Shown: positions 14,913 to 24,393, counted from the stretch's first letter. The stretch is DNA of 64,000 nt from Lysinibacillus sp. SGAir0095 (GCF_005491425.1 NZ_CP028083.1:334001-398000); one strand, 5' to 3'. Notes: generated by a model not told the origin, from the letters alone. Program-made: numbers and translations.

Positions 14913-17192
14913 TTACTCTTTTTTTACTGTTCCAGATACTTCGTTAAGTAAAAAGACGTCTAACCCTGGTCCAACTAAATACAATTCGTGCATGGCGCGA
15001 GTTAAGGCAACATATAGAAGCTTTCGGTCAATGGCAGTATCAAAGTAAGGGATGTCAAATGCTGCGATGATGACTGCATCAAACTCAAGTCCTTTTGCCA
15101 GGTGACTTGGGAGAACGAGAAGCTTTGCACCGCCTAACTCTGATTCTTCACTCAACATTTCAGCAGGAACGCCTGCCTGGTTTAATAGCTTCGTATAATT
15201 TGTGGCTTCAGCTGTTGTTTTACAAATAAGTGCAATCGATTTATGACCATTTTGACCAATAGACTGGTATAATTCGTTGATTTTCTCTGATTCAAAGCTG
15301 TCAGCCTGCACAAAGGTAGGTTCATGGCCGTGTCGAACAACCGGTTCAACTAATGGCAAATCTTCATCCATTTTCATGAGAATTTTATTAGCTACTTCCA
15401 TTATTTCAATTGTCGTTCGATAGCTTTTTTGCAAAGTAAAGTAATTTGCGCGAGGGAACAGCTCAAGTACAGAATCCCATTCCGTCAAAGAACGATAACT
15501 ATGAATTCCCTGTGCTAAATCTCCAACCATTGTAAACATGTCAGTATCAAGCCCACTTTGTAAGGCGGCTAATTGGAATAAGCTATAATCCTGAACTTCG
15601 TCGATAAAGACTACTCGCATCTTCCATTGATTCTCGATGCCTTTGATTTTTGCATGCAAGTAATAAAGAGCGGCTAAATCCTCTAATGCCCATCTTTCTT
15701 TTATATGGGCCTGCAAAAATTTCTCCTGTTGATCAAAAGTCCACTCTGGTGCAAGTTCTTGTAGGAGCTGTCGGTCGGTTAAAAGCTTTCGATACATTTT
15801 TTTGATTTTTGCTTTCTCGAACCGTTTCATATATGAAGTGGCCGTCGATTTTACTTCCGCCGTGATTTTAGGAATTCGTTCATCACGCTCGTCTATGAAT
15901 TTTGTGACGGTTTCGCGTCTTTTGTCCGGGTCGCGAAGGCCACTTAAAGCTTTCCCAATCATATCTTCGTAACGAGTATTTAACGACGAAAGAACAGACT
16001 TGGATTTTCGTTTTACTTCCGTTTGCACAACTTTTTTGATGCGTTCAATACGCTTTTCAATAGGCATGTAGGCAAACTCTTCCAAAAATAGCTTCTTCAA
16101 GTGACTTCCGCGCATAATCCGGTATTTTTCTATAAATACATCCTCATTAAACAAACTTGCTAGATTTCGCTCGTGAACTTTGAGATAACGGTCAAGTAGT
16201 TCGCGGTAAAATAGTGATCCTTTAATTTGAGGGATGTTGAAAGAGGGAAGTCCATCAAGCCCTTCCTCAACAATTGTTTCAAGCTGCTCGTTAGGATTTT
16301 GTAATTTTAATTTGACTCCTGTAGCATTTTGGACGTATTCTGCATAGGTTGTTTGGCAAATTTGTTCCACACCCAGCTCTGGCAATACGTCACCAATATA
16401 TTCGATAAATAATTTGTTTGGTGCTAGGATCATTAGTTGTTCAGGGTTAAAATGTTCGCCCATCGTATATAGGAAGTATGAGATTCGGTGAAGAGCAATG
16501 GTTGTTTTTCCACTTCCGGCAGCTCCTTGTACGAGAATCGGCTGTTTTAAATGGGCGCGGATAATTTCATTTTGTTCTTTTTGAATGGTTGCGACGATTT
16601 CGGTCAATCGCACATCGGCCTTTCCAGATAATGCCTCTTGCAACAAATCATCATTTGTTGTTAAATCAACATCCTGAAAGCTCAAAAGCTCGCCATCTTC
16701 AATTTTATATTGCCGTTTCGAGAATAAATGCCCAGTATAAACTTCATCACGTACCGGATAAGAAATTTCACCGAGACGACCGTCGTAATAAACATTTGCC
16801 ACGGGAGAACGCCAATCCACAATAATGGGCTCAAAGGTTTCGTTATGGAAAAGAGAGGTTTTGCCAATATACAAAAGCTCCTCAAGCTCTCCTGTTCGTT
16901 GGAAATGGATGCGGGCAAAGTAAGGCTTTTTCTTAACGGCTTCTAAGCTTTCTTTTTGATTTAAAGCTAATTCGAAAAAACGAGAGTTCGTTAAAATATT
17001 GATGTAACTATCACTGGAATCGATATATTCAAGGTTCGCCATCGATTCTTTAATCTTGTCTTGAACAGCTTTTAAATCCCTTTGTGAAGCCTCAAGAAGC
17101 TCCCCCATATACTGTTTGGTATATTCTAATCGTTCCACTTCTTTTTGGAAATCAGGATGCTGAATAGTGTTTTGTTCATATTGCTCGGCCAC
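14913..17192 (-). CDS. helD: RNA polymerase recycling motor HelD (UvrD-like ATPase)
   Basis: A 759-residue superfamily 1 helicase-like ATPase. The N-terminal 180 residues include a long coiled-coil arm (residues about 10-60), a hallmark of HelD rather than true helicases. Walker A is GAAGSGKTT at 223-231. A VVFIDEVQDYS Walker B/DEXQ-type motif lies near residue 530, and a C-terminal SF1 region with LLVLPSHLAKGLEFDAVIIA and YVALTRAMHELYLVG follows. Known Firmicute HelD binds stalled RNA polymerase and releases it from nucleic acid. The start is GTG with GGAGGATTG upstream. Monocistronic. Confidence 0.9.
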   Translation of the reverse strand: MAEQYEQNTIQHPDFQKEVERLEYTKQYMGELLEASQRDLKAVQDKIKESMANLEYIDSSDSYINILTNSRFFELALNQKESLEAVKKKPYFARIHFQRTGELEELLYIGKTSLFHNETFEPIIVDWRSPVANVYYDGRLGEISYPVRDEVYTGHLFSKRQYKIEDGELLSFQDVDLTTNDDLLQEALSGKADVRLTEIVATIQKEQNEIIRAHLKQPILVQGAAGSGKTTIALHRISYFLYTMGEHFNPEQLMILAPNKLFIEYIGDVLPELGVEQICQTTYAEYVQNATGVKLKLQNPNEQLETIVEEGLDGLPSFNIPQIKGSLFYRELLDRYLKVHERNLASLFNEDVFIEKYRIMRGSHLKKLFLEEFAYMPIEKRIERIKKVVQTEVKRKSKSVLSSLNTRYEDMIGKALSGLRDPDKRRETVTKFIDERDERIPKITAEVKSTATSYMKRFEKAKIKKMYRKLLTDRQLLQELAPEWTFDQQEKFLQAHIKERWALEDLAALYYLHAKIKGIENQWKMRVVFIDEVQDYSLFQLAALQSGLDTDMFTMVGDLAQGIHSYRSLTEWDSVLELFPRANYFTLQKSYRTTIEIMEVANKILMKMDEDLPLVEPVVRHGHEPTFVQADSFESEKINELYQSIGQNGHKSIALICKTTAEATNYTKLLNQAGVPAEMLSEESELGGAKLLVLPSHLAKGLEFDAVIIAAFDIPYFDTAIDRKLLYVALTRAMHELYLVGPGLDVFLLNEVSGTVKKE

Positions 17193-17371
17193 TTAAGATC
17201 AATCCTCCATTCATTAAGTAATAACGTGCAAAAAAAGCTAGATATTAATCTTACTAAATTTTCCTTATGAAGTGAAGTTTTGTATAAAGTTTTTTCAGAT
17301 AATTCATGTGAACGAGTAATGCGAGAGTATATGAGAAAAAGGGGAGTGTGTAAGTACTCAGCTTAAGGTAA

Positions 17372-17412
17372 ATAAAAGCCGCTTCCAGAATGTAGATTGG
17401 AAACGGCTATTA
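17372..17412 (-). terminator. Terminator of the copC-copD operon
   Basis: AGCCGTTTCCA and TGGAAGCGGCT pair on the minus strand, with TTTTATTT after. It follows the CopD-like gene. Confidence 0.8.
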
Positions 17413-17417
17413 CTATT

Positions 17418-18506
17418 TTATTGAATGCTGAGTATTAAGGAAAGGTAGCCGGTAAAAACAAGAAATATCCCCATTATAAAGGTCATAATAACGGGCATTT
17501 TCTTTATGAAAGAAAGAATCATTAATACCAAGAACAAAAGAGTCAAAACACCTAACATAATTGCTGTTGCATTTGGTGCAAATTGAACACTCATATTTTG
17601 ATGAATTTGCCCTTGGTAGAGTATGTTAAATAGTTGCGAGACATTGTTGCTCGAAATAGCTGTTTCCCTTGGCGGCGATTGTTGCCCTAGTGCAGCAGTC
17701 GCGGAAAAAATGAGCAGCATAAGTACGCTTTCGGCTTTTACCCATGGAATGGGATTAAAGCTCGCATCCTTCTGGACTTTCTTTTTAATCAATAGACTGT
17801 TAATCGCTGCAAAAACGACTAATGGAATGATTAATAAATGCTTCATTAACAGTGTTTGCCCATATGAAAGTGGCCAAGAATTTGTATAATCCTCCACAAT
17901 GATGTCCATCAAAAGAAGACCGCTAACAATCGTCGCTGTAAAACAAACTATAGCAACAGGCGTAAACCATTTTAAAAAGTTTGACCAGTGCAGATGATTT
18001 TTAGAAAACCAACTGATTACAATCAATATGCCAACCCAAATGGATACGGCTGCAAAGTGAATCGTATCACTAACAAATCCGAGCAACTGATTGTAGGAGC
18101 TCGCATGACTTGACCAACCTAAAGCTAATATTAAAAGGAAGGTAAGGGCTAAACCAATCCCAATATAGAATTTATTTGTCCAATCATCGAAAAGGCTAAT
18201 GTATATAAATAAAATCACCGAAACAATGAATGTAAAGAACCAAGCCTTTCCAACTTCAAATGTAAATAAAACAGATTGTATCGTTTCAAAAAAGCCCGTC
18301 TTCGGTACTAAGTACAACAAGATTTGAAGTACTGGGAAAAATGAAAAAAGCGCAAGACCAAGTGTAGCAGCAAGTAATGCCCTCTTTGGCACTAGAAGAG
18401 TTGGTCGCCTAGTTTCTGAGATTAAAAATAATATAAAACTACCTATTAAGATAGCGAAACAAAGATAAACCAATGCCTGACTAACAATACCTAATAAAAC
18501 CATCAT
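17418..18506 (-). CDS. CopD-family copper import/resistance membrane protein
   Basis: A 362-residue protein with about eight or nine membrane helices and the CopD core (DTIHFAAVSIWVGILIVIS near residues 145-165; conserved His in this helix and in the SSHASSYNQLL loop are candidate copper ligands). In B. subtilis the CopC and CopD parts are fused in YcnJ; here they are two adjacent genes, with this one beginning right after the copC stop. The start is ATGATG. Likely function: copper transfer across the membrane, together with the upstream CopC protein. Its own terminator follows. Confidence 0.82.
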   Translation of the reverse strand: MMVLLGIVSQALVYLCFAILIGSFILFLISETRRPTLLVPKRALLAATLGLALFSFFPVLQILLYLVPKTGFFETIQSVLFTFEVGKAWFFTFIVSVILFIYISLFDDWTNKFYIGIGLALTFLLILALGWSSHASSYNQLLGFVSDTIHFAAVSIWVGILIVISWFSKNHLHWSNFLKWFTPVAIVCFTATIVSGLLLMDIIVEDYTNSWPLSYGQTLLMKHLLIIPLVVFAAINSLLIKKKVQKDASFNPIPWVKAESVLMLLIFSATAALGQQSPPRETAISSNNVSQLFNILYQGQIHQNMSVQFAPNATAIMLGVLTLLFLVLMILSFIKKMPVIMTFIMGIFLVFTGYLSLILSIQ

Positions 18507-19091
18507 CTATTGTTTCCTTTTAGCGATGAAGAGGAAGCTTCCTACAACAATCAGAATAAGTACACCAATTAGTGATGGTACTAAATAAGAGGAAGATGTA
18601 TTTTCGGCAGGCGCTTCTTCCACAGCTAATTCTTCTTCAAGATTTGATGCAGTTTCCTCTGTATCCATTAAGAGGTCAGCATCAGTAACTTCCATATTTA
18701 CAGATTCTTCTTCTGTATGGTCGTTTGTTTCTGTTATAGGCATATCAACTGTAAAGGGAATCTCTCCCTCGATTAAATGGCCATCAGCACCGATAATATT
18801 CCAGATAATAAGGTATTCTCCGTTTTCAATGGGATTTGTAAGAGAGCCAGTCAGTACATTCTCGGATATGGAGATATTATCCACAGGAATAGAATCCCCA
18901 GCGGCATTTTGAAGTGTGAATGAACTACTTTGTTCAATTTTCCCTTCAAAGGTTAGTGTAATTTCCTTTAGTTCCTCAATCAGTACTTCTTCACTTTGCG
19001 GGGAGGAGCTTTCAATATGTGTATGCGCAAATGCGTTATTCACAAAAGTAAATAAGAAGATAAACGAAAAGGGCAGGAATTTTTTTAACAT
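18507..19091 (-). CDS. CopC-domain copper-binding surface protein
   Basis: About 194 residues. A signal peptide ends in NNAFA, leaving His as first mature residue (HTHIESSSPQ). This N-terminal His is the Cu(II) ligand in CopC proteins; a second ligand pair is seen in GADGHLIEG. After the CopC beta-barrel (to about residue 120) comes an acidic linker and a C-terminal membrane helix (LVPSLIGVLILIVVGSFLFIA) with a basic tail, so the protein is anchored outside the membrane. I start at ATG 19091, preceded by TTGGAGG, not at the longer in-frame start. Operon with the CopD gene. Confidence 0.85.
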   Translation of the reverse strand: MLKKFLPFSFIFLFTFVNNAFAHTHIESSSPQSEEVLIEELKEITLTFEGKIEQSSSFTLQNAAGDSIPVDNISISENVLTGSLTNPIENGEYLIIWNIIGADGHLIEGEIPFTVDMPITETNDHTEEESVNMEVTDADLLMDTEETASNLEEELAVEEAPAENTSSSYLVPSLIGVLILIVVGSFLFIAKRKQ

Positions 19092-19269
19092 AAAAAAACC
19101 TCCAAACTTATGAATTCGGATAAATTGTAGCATATTTCATTTGTGGAAAGCCGTTAGGAAGGTTGCATGGCTGGAAGATTATTATAAGTTTCCAACAATC
19201 TGATGAATTTTTTTGTGAGTTCGGAGATTGAGATTGTAAATTTGCTCAGGATTAGGAAAGGAAGAATAG

Positions 19270-19305
19270 TAAAAGGTGTATGCAATGATCTTCCATACAC
19301 CTTTC
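19270..19305 (-). terminator. Rho-independent terminator
   Basis: AAAGGTGTATG and CATACACCTTT pair, with TTTT following on the minus strand. It ends the membrane protein gene next to it. Confidence 0.8.
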
Positions 19306-19310
19306 GTAGA

Positions 19311-19841
19311 TTATTTAGATGCGGCTCTTTTCGGGAACACAAGATAAGAGAGGCTGATTCCTCCATCGATAAGTAAAGCAATGGACCAAATTCTCCATAC
19401 ATTAAATAATGCTTCAGTAGAGTTAGAGTTTACAAAAGTGATGATTAGCCAAAAGAGTACACTGCCAATTGCGTAAGCAAAAACATGCCTACCCCACATT
19501 TTTAATTCGTAAAGGCCTTTTTCAACTCCGTATAACTTCTTTTTCGCAGGTTCCTTTTTTAAAAAATAGGTTTGAAATATATTGTCTGCCCAAGCAATCA
19601 TTGTTTTTCCATAGGCAATGGAGACACCAATATAAATAACAGAAATTCCATGTGCAATTGTAGCTGCAGAACCAGATTGTAAGTCGACTACAGTTAAGGC
19701 AATTAACGCTAAATCAATAAGGGGAGTTAATAAAAACAACAGAAGGCTTAAACGTTTTTGATGTAAAACATAGCGTGTAAAGAGCCCTGCAAAAATAGCA
19801 ATCCAAAACAAAATTTCAGCAGCAATAATCCATTTAATCAC
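19311..19841 (-). CDS. Integral membrane protein (YmcC-like)
   Basis: A 176-residue protein with five hydrophobic helices and a conserved-looking cytoplasmic loop (LKKEPAKKKLYGVEKGLYELKMWGRH). It resembles B. subtilis YmcC, an uncharacterised membrane protein; that identification is from memory. It is transcribed divergently from a TetR regulator. Two near-identical palindromes lie in the 100-bp gap, so the regulator very probably controls it. Function unknown; efflux or envelope stress would fit the TetR link. Confidence 0.7.
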   Translation of the reverse strand: MIKWIIAAEILFWIAIFAGLFTRYVLHQKRLSLLLFLLTPLIDLALIALTVVDLQSGSAATIAHGISVIYIGVSIAYGKTMIAWADNIFQTYFLKKEPAKKKLYGVEKGLYELKMWGRHVFAYAIGSVLFWLIITFVNSNSTEALFNVWRIWSIALLIDGGISLSYLVFPKRAASK

Positions 19842-19865
19842 TTATAGTAGCTCCTTTTGATTTTA

Positions 19866-19936
19866 TTTAATACGACTGTATTAAAATAATAACACGATAG
19901 TTTAAATAATACAACTGTATTAAATAATGCTATAAT
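19866..19936. promoter_or_regulatory. Twin TetR-type operators and a TATAAT promoter element
   Basis: Two palindromes of the form TAATAC(G/A)ACTGTATTA lie at 19868-19883 and 19907-19922, about 39 bp centre to centre. A TATAAT -10 hexamer is at 19931-19936, so the second operator covers the -35 region. The arrangement suits autorepression by the adjacent TetR protein plus control of the divergent membrane gene. Confidence 0.8.
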
Positions 19937-19942
19937 TACGTT

Positions 19943-20515
19943 ATGCCAAAAATAGTGAATCATGAAGAAAGAAAAGCGTTAATTGCCAAGTCGACATGGA
20001 ATGTTATTGCTAGAGACGGGTTGGAAGGGACTTCGGTACGTTCAATTGCAAAGGAGGCAAATCTTTCCCTTGGAGCAGTTCGACACTACTTCAATACTCA
20101 AGAGGAGTTACTTGAGTTTGCTATGGCGTTAGTGGAAGAACAAGTAACTGAACGAATTATGGAACATGCAAAGCAGCCTCAACCACCAAAGCAACTAGTA
20201 TTGAATATGCTAATGGAGCTAATTCCTATTGGGAAAAGAACAATCGAAATGCAGGTGTGGTTGGAATATATTTCTTATAAATTACGAAAAAAAGAGCTTC
20301 GGGAGGATTCGGTTCATCAGGGGATGGTATCGATGATGAATAAATTAAATGAAAGTGGTTTTTTAAAGAAGGATATTCATTTAGAGGAAGAAACTGTTCA
20401 TTTACATGCATTAGTTGATGGGCTTGCACTTCATATTTTGATGGGACTAGTGAAATGGGATGAAAAGCGAATACGTTCATTGATAGAAAGGGAATTAGAT
20501 AGGATATTTACATAA
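19943..20515 (+). CDS. TetR/AcrR-family transcriptional regulator
   Basis: A 190-residue repressor. The N-terminal helix-turn-helix is clear (TSVRSIAKEANLSLGAVRHYFNTQEELLEFAM, residues about 30-60). The C-terminal ligand domain has no recognisable specificity. There is no Shine-Dalgarno sequence. A TATAAT lies only seven bases before the ATG, so transcription should begin at or next to the start codon and the mRNA is probably leaderless. Twin palindromic operators upstream indicate autoregulation and control of the divergent YmcC-like membrane protein gene. Confidence 0.88.
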   Translation: MPKIVNHEERKALIAKSTWNVIARDGLEGTSVRSIAKEANLSLGAVRHYFNTQEELLEFAMALVEEQVTERIMEHAKQPQPPKQLVLNMLMELIPIGKRTIEMQVWLEYISYKLRKKELREDSVHQGMVSMMNKLNESGFLKKDIHLEEETVHLHALVDGLALHILMGLVKWDEKRIRSLIERELDRIFT

Positions 20516-20626
20516 ATTTAAAATAGTGACAATGAATGGTTAATTTTCGACTGATAGTATAGATTTTAGAATTAGAGATAGTGTATATAGTTTTCAAAAA
20601 AATTCTCGCAAAGGGATGGTCTTGTT

Positions 20627-21367
20627 ATGAAAATTTATGCTCACCGTGGGTATTCCTCAAAATATCCTGAAAACACTTTAGCTGCTTTTTATGCAGCAGC
20701 CAATCTTCCAATTGATGGCGTTGAGTTTGATGTCCACTTAACAAAAGATCGGCAAGTTGTCGTCATTCATGATGAAACCATCGACCGTACCTCGAACGGA
20801 AAGGGCTTTGTGAAAGATATGACACTGCAAGAGTTACGTGAATTTGATTATGGTAGTTGGTTCAGTAAGGAGTTTGCAGGTGCGAGAATTCCTACTCTAA
20901 AGGAGGTACTGTCTGTTTTCCGTAGTACCGACCTTCACGTAAACATTGAGTTGAAGTCCGATATTTTTGTTTATTCAGGATTAGAGGAACTGGTATTGCG
21001 CGAAGTTGAATCACTAGAAATGCTGGAACAAGTAGTCATCTCATCCTTTGATCATGAGGCGGTTGCTCGTGTAGCTGAACTGGCTCCAAACCTTGAGAAT
21101 GCGGCACTTTTCGTCAATACGATTTTAGATATTGCGGAGTACCAAGGAAAACTTCCTGCGAAGGCACTCCATGTCTCATTGCCATCTGCCGTTCGTCGCC
21201 CGGTACGGGAAGCTATCGAAAAAGGTTCTGTAGTGAGAGTTTGGACAGTAAACGAAGTGGAGCATGCTGCATTGCTTACTAACACTGGAGTAGATGCTAT
21301 CTTTACCGATGAGCCGGAGACGATGCTTTCGTTTTTTGGAAAGCGTAACGTACTCATAGAAGAGTAG
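20627..21367 (+). CDS. Glycerophosphodiester phosphodiesterase
   Basis: A 246-residue cytoplasmic enzyme of the GDPD family (TIM-barrel) that hydrolyses glycerophosphodiesters to glycerol-3-phosphate and alcohol. The signature AHRGYSSKYPENTLAAF at the N-terminus and VEFDVHLTKDRQVVVIHDE near residue 35-55 supply the catalytic His pair and the metal-binding Glu/Asp. The late FTDEPETML is also typical. No signal peptide, so it works on internal substrate; it resembles the UgpQ/YqiK type. RBS AAGGGATGG. Monocistronic. Confidence 0.92.
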   Translation: MKIYAHRGYSSKYPENTLAAFYAAANLPIDGVEFDVHLTKDRQVVVIHDETIDRTSNGKGFVKDMTLQELREFDYGSWFSKEFAGARIPTLKEVLSVFRSTDLHVNIELKSDIFVYSGLEELVLREVESLEMLEQVVISSFDHEAVARVAELAPNLENAALFVNTILDIAEYQGKLPAKALHVSLPSAVRRPVREAIEKGSVVRVWTVNEVEHAALLTNTGVDAIFTDEPETMLSFFGKRNVLIEE

Positions 21368-21492
21368 TCATACGTATTTTGGTGTATTGTGTAAGCAATA
21401 AAAGGCTATGTGCACACATAGGGTATGTTTTAGCAGTAAGAGGTTAACCGTACGCATAAGGTGCTATCCGCACACAATCCCCTAACTACAGT

Positions 21493-21533
21493 AAAAAGCG
21501 ACCGTTTCATAGTTCAAACGGTCACTTTTTTTA
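21493..21533. terminator. Bidirectional terminator
   Basis: GACCGTTT pairs with AAACGGTC and is flanked by AAAAA and TTTTTTT. It lies between the convergent GDPD and DUF2804 genes. Confidence 0.8.
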
Positions 21534-22646
21534 CCATTTTGCCTGGTGTGATTGAACACAACCTAGCATTTGTTGAATCGGCAGAGTAGAGCCGTCATCG
21601 AGTTTGATTTGCCCATTAAAATAGCCTGCTAATTGTTGTGTATGGGATTTCACTAGCTTTCTATCCATATCTTCATATCGTTCAAAGAAGGGATGGAAGG
21701 TCAGCATCACTGTATCCGAGAATTTTGATGTGATGTACCATGGCTTCATGAAATTTGAAGGATCGTAGTTAAATAACACATCTTCATGGATTTTGGTCAT
21801 ATGTCCGTTAACGAAAACGGCATTTTCCGTCATACCAGTTCCATCCGTCCATTGCCCACCAAAGTTTAAACCAATTCGTTGATCGCGAACTCGCTGAGAA
21901 GCCATTGCCCAATTCCACTTTGCCTCACGCGGCCAAACCCCACGACCGAAATCTAGTACGCTATAGCAATCTTCTTCATTAAAATTATATAGTCGGTTTC
22001 CGAGCCTCACAAAACCTGAAGTAGGTAGCGTATGATGCTTTGCGGTAAATTGGAAGGTTTGACGATTCCAAGGAACGACAACATTTAAAGTATCATCTTC
22101 TTTTGGATGGTGGATATTCAATTCCGAAAGAAGGGGCTCGCTATCAAAGTTATCAGAAGTAACTTTTAAAAAAGTTTGGTTTTGAAAATACGTAATATGA
22201 ATATGAATCTCATTATTTTTAAATTGAATCGGTTCTAATACTCTAGTTGGCATTTTTAACTTGCTGCCTATACCGAGGGGAATCGTGATTGCCTTTTTAA
22301 AGAATCGTTGTGTTTCGTATTCCAAAAAGTTGACGAAGCAGATGGCAGCATAATCTAAATGATAAATTGAAATAGAAAACAGAATTTCTTCTCCGTAAAT
22401 ATACCAGTTATTCCATTTTTTCTTCCTTAAATAGTGACCAGATAAGTTGCAATCGATGATAGGTTTACGAGCAAAGCCAATAGCCTCTGGATTTAAATTT
22501 CCCTTTTTATCACAAAGCCTTGTTAGTTCAGTTATTTCTCTTTCAGCGTGCTGCGACAATTCCAACATCCTCTCAATCAAGTTATCTAGTATAAGTATCT
22601 GTTCCATTGGAAGTAAAATATGAATTCTATCTACAAAATATATCAA
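21531..22646 (-). CDS. DUF2804 family protein
   Basis: About 358-371 residues. Family features seen are the N-terminal LCDKKGNLNPEAIGFARKP (a region resembling a small knuckle in relatives), a central beta-rich body and the conserved DFGRGVWPREAKWNWAMAS and RIGLNFGGQWTDGTGMTENA segments near residues 230-280. These are diagnostic of DUF2804, a lipocalin-like family of unknown activity. Start is uncertain: the longest frame begins at TTG 22646, an ATG in frame lies at 22607, and neither has a strong ribosome site. Monocistronic. Confidence 0.85.
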   Translation of the reverse strand: MIYFVDRIHILLPMEQILILDNLIERMLELSQHAEREITELTRLCDKKGNLNPEAIGFARKPIIDCNLSGHYLRKKKWNNWYIYGEEILFSISIYHLDYAAICFVNFLEYETQRFFKKAITIPLGIGSKLKMPTRVLEPIQFKNNEIHIHITYFQNQTFLKVTSDNFDSEPLLSELNIHHPKEDDTLNVVVPWNRQTFQFTAKHHTLPTSGFVRLGNRLYNFNEEDCYSVLDFGRGVWPREAKWNWAMASQRVRDQRIGLNFGGQWTDGTGMTENAVFVNGHMTKIHEDVLFNYDPSNFMKPWYITSKFSDTVMLTFHPFFERYEDMDRKLVKSHTQQLAGYFNGQIKLDDGSTLPIQQMLGCVQSHQAKW

Positions 22647-22847
22647 GCCTCAAGTATTTGTAATATTTTTAATATAAAATTTCAACATTCATTAAAAAAT
22701 AAATTAGATTTATTGTAGCAAAATATAAGTTTCTTTTCTTTAAGCATACCGCATTAATAAATAATTGTCACAATTTCCCTTTCGGTTTTCAAAAATACGA
22801 AAGATGAACAAATAAATGCATAGAATGAAAAAAAGGAGGTTAAGTAA

Positions 22848-23384
22848 ATTCCGACTTATTACAATCGTAATGCAGCTGTTGAATATGCAAGAGCTTGGTG
22901 GGATAAAAAAAATCCGGCATATCCGGCATTTTTAGTGGATTGCACGAACTTTATTTCGCAATGTTTACGTGCAGGCGGGGCACCTATGTCGGGTGCGCCA
23001 AATCGGGGAAGAGGTTGGTGGATTACGGATGCATGGAGAAGTGGGCATAGGGGGGAAGGTCACTATTCCAAAGAATCGTGGAGCTACAGCTGGTCTGTAG
23101 CACATAGTTTTCGCTGGTATTTACAAAATGCAAAGTCAGGATTAACCGCAAAGCAGGTACAGAATCCCTCCGAGCTGCAAATCGGGGATGTAATTTGTTA
23201 CGATTTTCAAGGAAATGGTGTTGTAGATCATACAACAATTGTGACAAGTATGGTCGATGGTGTCCCGTATATCCATGCCCATACGGCAGATAGTGCAGAT
23301 CGGCATTATGATTACTCCAACTCATTAGCTTATACACCAAACATTCGGTACTATTTCTTTAAAATTGATGATGTATTTCATTAA
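22848..23384 (+). CDS. Amidase-domain protein, apparent ATT start
   Basis: A 178-residue protein of the putative amidase family (amidase_6, cysteine-type fold found in Bacillus cell-wall and spore proteins). Conserved YNRNAAVEYARAWWDKKNPAY leads into VDCTNFISQCLRAGG, where the Cys is the likely nucleophile; later WSVAHSF, GDVICYDF and VDHTTIV hold the His partner. The conserved N-terminus lies upstream of the first GTG (22935). A TAA directly precedes codon ATT 22848, and AAAGGAGG is eight bases before that ATT. No ATG, GTG or TTG exists between, so ATT is the only start that keeps the domain whole. No signal peptide. Confidence 0.75.
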   Translation: MPTYYNRNAAVEYARAWWDKKNPAYPAFLVDCTNFISQCLRAGGAPMSGAPNRGRGWWITDAWRSGHRGEGHYSKESWSYSWSVAHSFRWYLQNAKSGLTAKQVQNPSELQIGDVICYDFQGNGVVDHTTIVTSMVDGVPYIHAHTADSADRHYDYSNSLAYTPNIRYYFFKIDDVFH

Positions 23385-23533
23385 TAAACAATTATGAACC
23401 AGCTCTCTCTGTATATAATTGGGAAATTGCTATGTATATTTTAAATGTCCAGAATATATGTTAAGGTTAATTATGAGGTTAACATATTACTATAGTTCTA
23501 TATTTAGTTAATTTCTTTTAAGGAGAGAAACAA

Positions 23534-24121
23534 ATGGACCAACAATCTTTATCTGTTCGCGAAGCTATAATTGGAAGACGTTCGATTAAAAAATTTAATG
23601 GTCAGCCAGTCGATCGCGAAGATTTACTACAAATTATCGACGATGCTGTTTGGGCACCAAATCATAAAAATAGAGAGCCTTGGCGACTAGTTGTGGCATG
23701 CGGGAGCGAAATTTTTGATCTGCATAAGCTTTTACGCGATACGGCCATTCCAAAATGGAAAGAGCTTTCTGAAGATGTATTAGAAAAACAGATGCAAAAA
23801 TTCACTTTACCAGGGGCATATGCATTTGTAATTGTTCCTGAAGATGTACGTCAAAAACAACGTTTGGAGGATTTTGCAGCTGCAAGTATGTTTATTCAAA
23901 ACATCCAATTGCTTGCATGGGATTACGGTATCGGCTCCTGCTGGAAAACACCAGATTTCTTAGATGCGCCAGAATTTCGTGAGGCACTTGGTGTAAAGTC
24001 GGGAGAAAGACTTATTTCTATGCTGCAAATGGGTTATTTCGATGACATTCCAAAAGCGGTAGAACGAAAAAAGAGTGACGAAATTGTGACGGTCTTCGGA
24101 GCGAAGGAAGAAAATAATTGA
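23534..24121 (+). CDS. Nitroreductase-family flavoprotein
   Basis: A 195-residue FMN-dependent NAD(P)H oxidoreductase. The N-terminal REAIIGRRSIKKFNGQPV contains the Arg-Arg-Ser FMN phosphate-binding motif. DAVWAPNHKNREPWRLVV near residue 38-55 and YGIGSCWKTPDF near 138 are further family signatures. It probably works as a homodimer in the cytoplasm on quinones or nitro compounds; the substrate is not predictable. Start ATG with AAGGAGAG seven bases upstream. A good terminator lies only 200 bases downstream. Confidence 0.9.
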   Translation: MDQQSLSVREAIIGRRSIKKFNGQPVDREDLLQIIDDAVWAPNHKNREPWRLVVACGSEIFDLHKLLRDTAIPKWKELSEDVLEKQMQKFTLPGAYAFVIVPEDVRQKQRLEDFAAASMFIQNIQLLAWDYGIGSCWKTPDFLDAPEFREALGVKSGERLISMLQMGYFDDIPKAVERKKSDEIVTVFGAKEENN

Positions 24122-24324
24122 TGTTGTTTTGAGGTAAGTGCGGATTTGGTTATATTAATATAATTAAAACTGGAAGGTAAAACGTTTGTAGAATGGTATT
24201 ATAAAGAAGTGTAAACTGTTGTTAGGACAGGGTTCATTCCAATAATGTTTTTCTTTTCGTAGTAATTTTTCCTTGTCTCTTCATTATACGTAAAGCAGGA
24301 AAAGATTTACTGAATAGTCTACAA

Positions 24325-24360
24325 TAAACGCTAGGGAAGCAAAACCCTAGCGTTTTTTTC
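24325..24360 (+). terminator. Rho-independent terminator upstream of the MMPL gene
   Basis: AAACGCTAGGG and CCCTAGCGTTT form a perfect 11-bp stem followed by a T tract. It lies 34 bases before the MMPL start and 200 after the nitroreductase stop, so it is either the end of the latter or an attenuator. Confidence 0.85.
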
Positions 24361-24393
24361 GTAACGAACTAAAAATGAAAAGGGGATGAAAGC

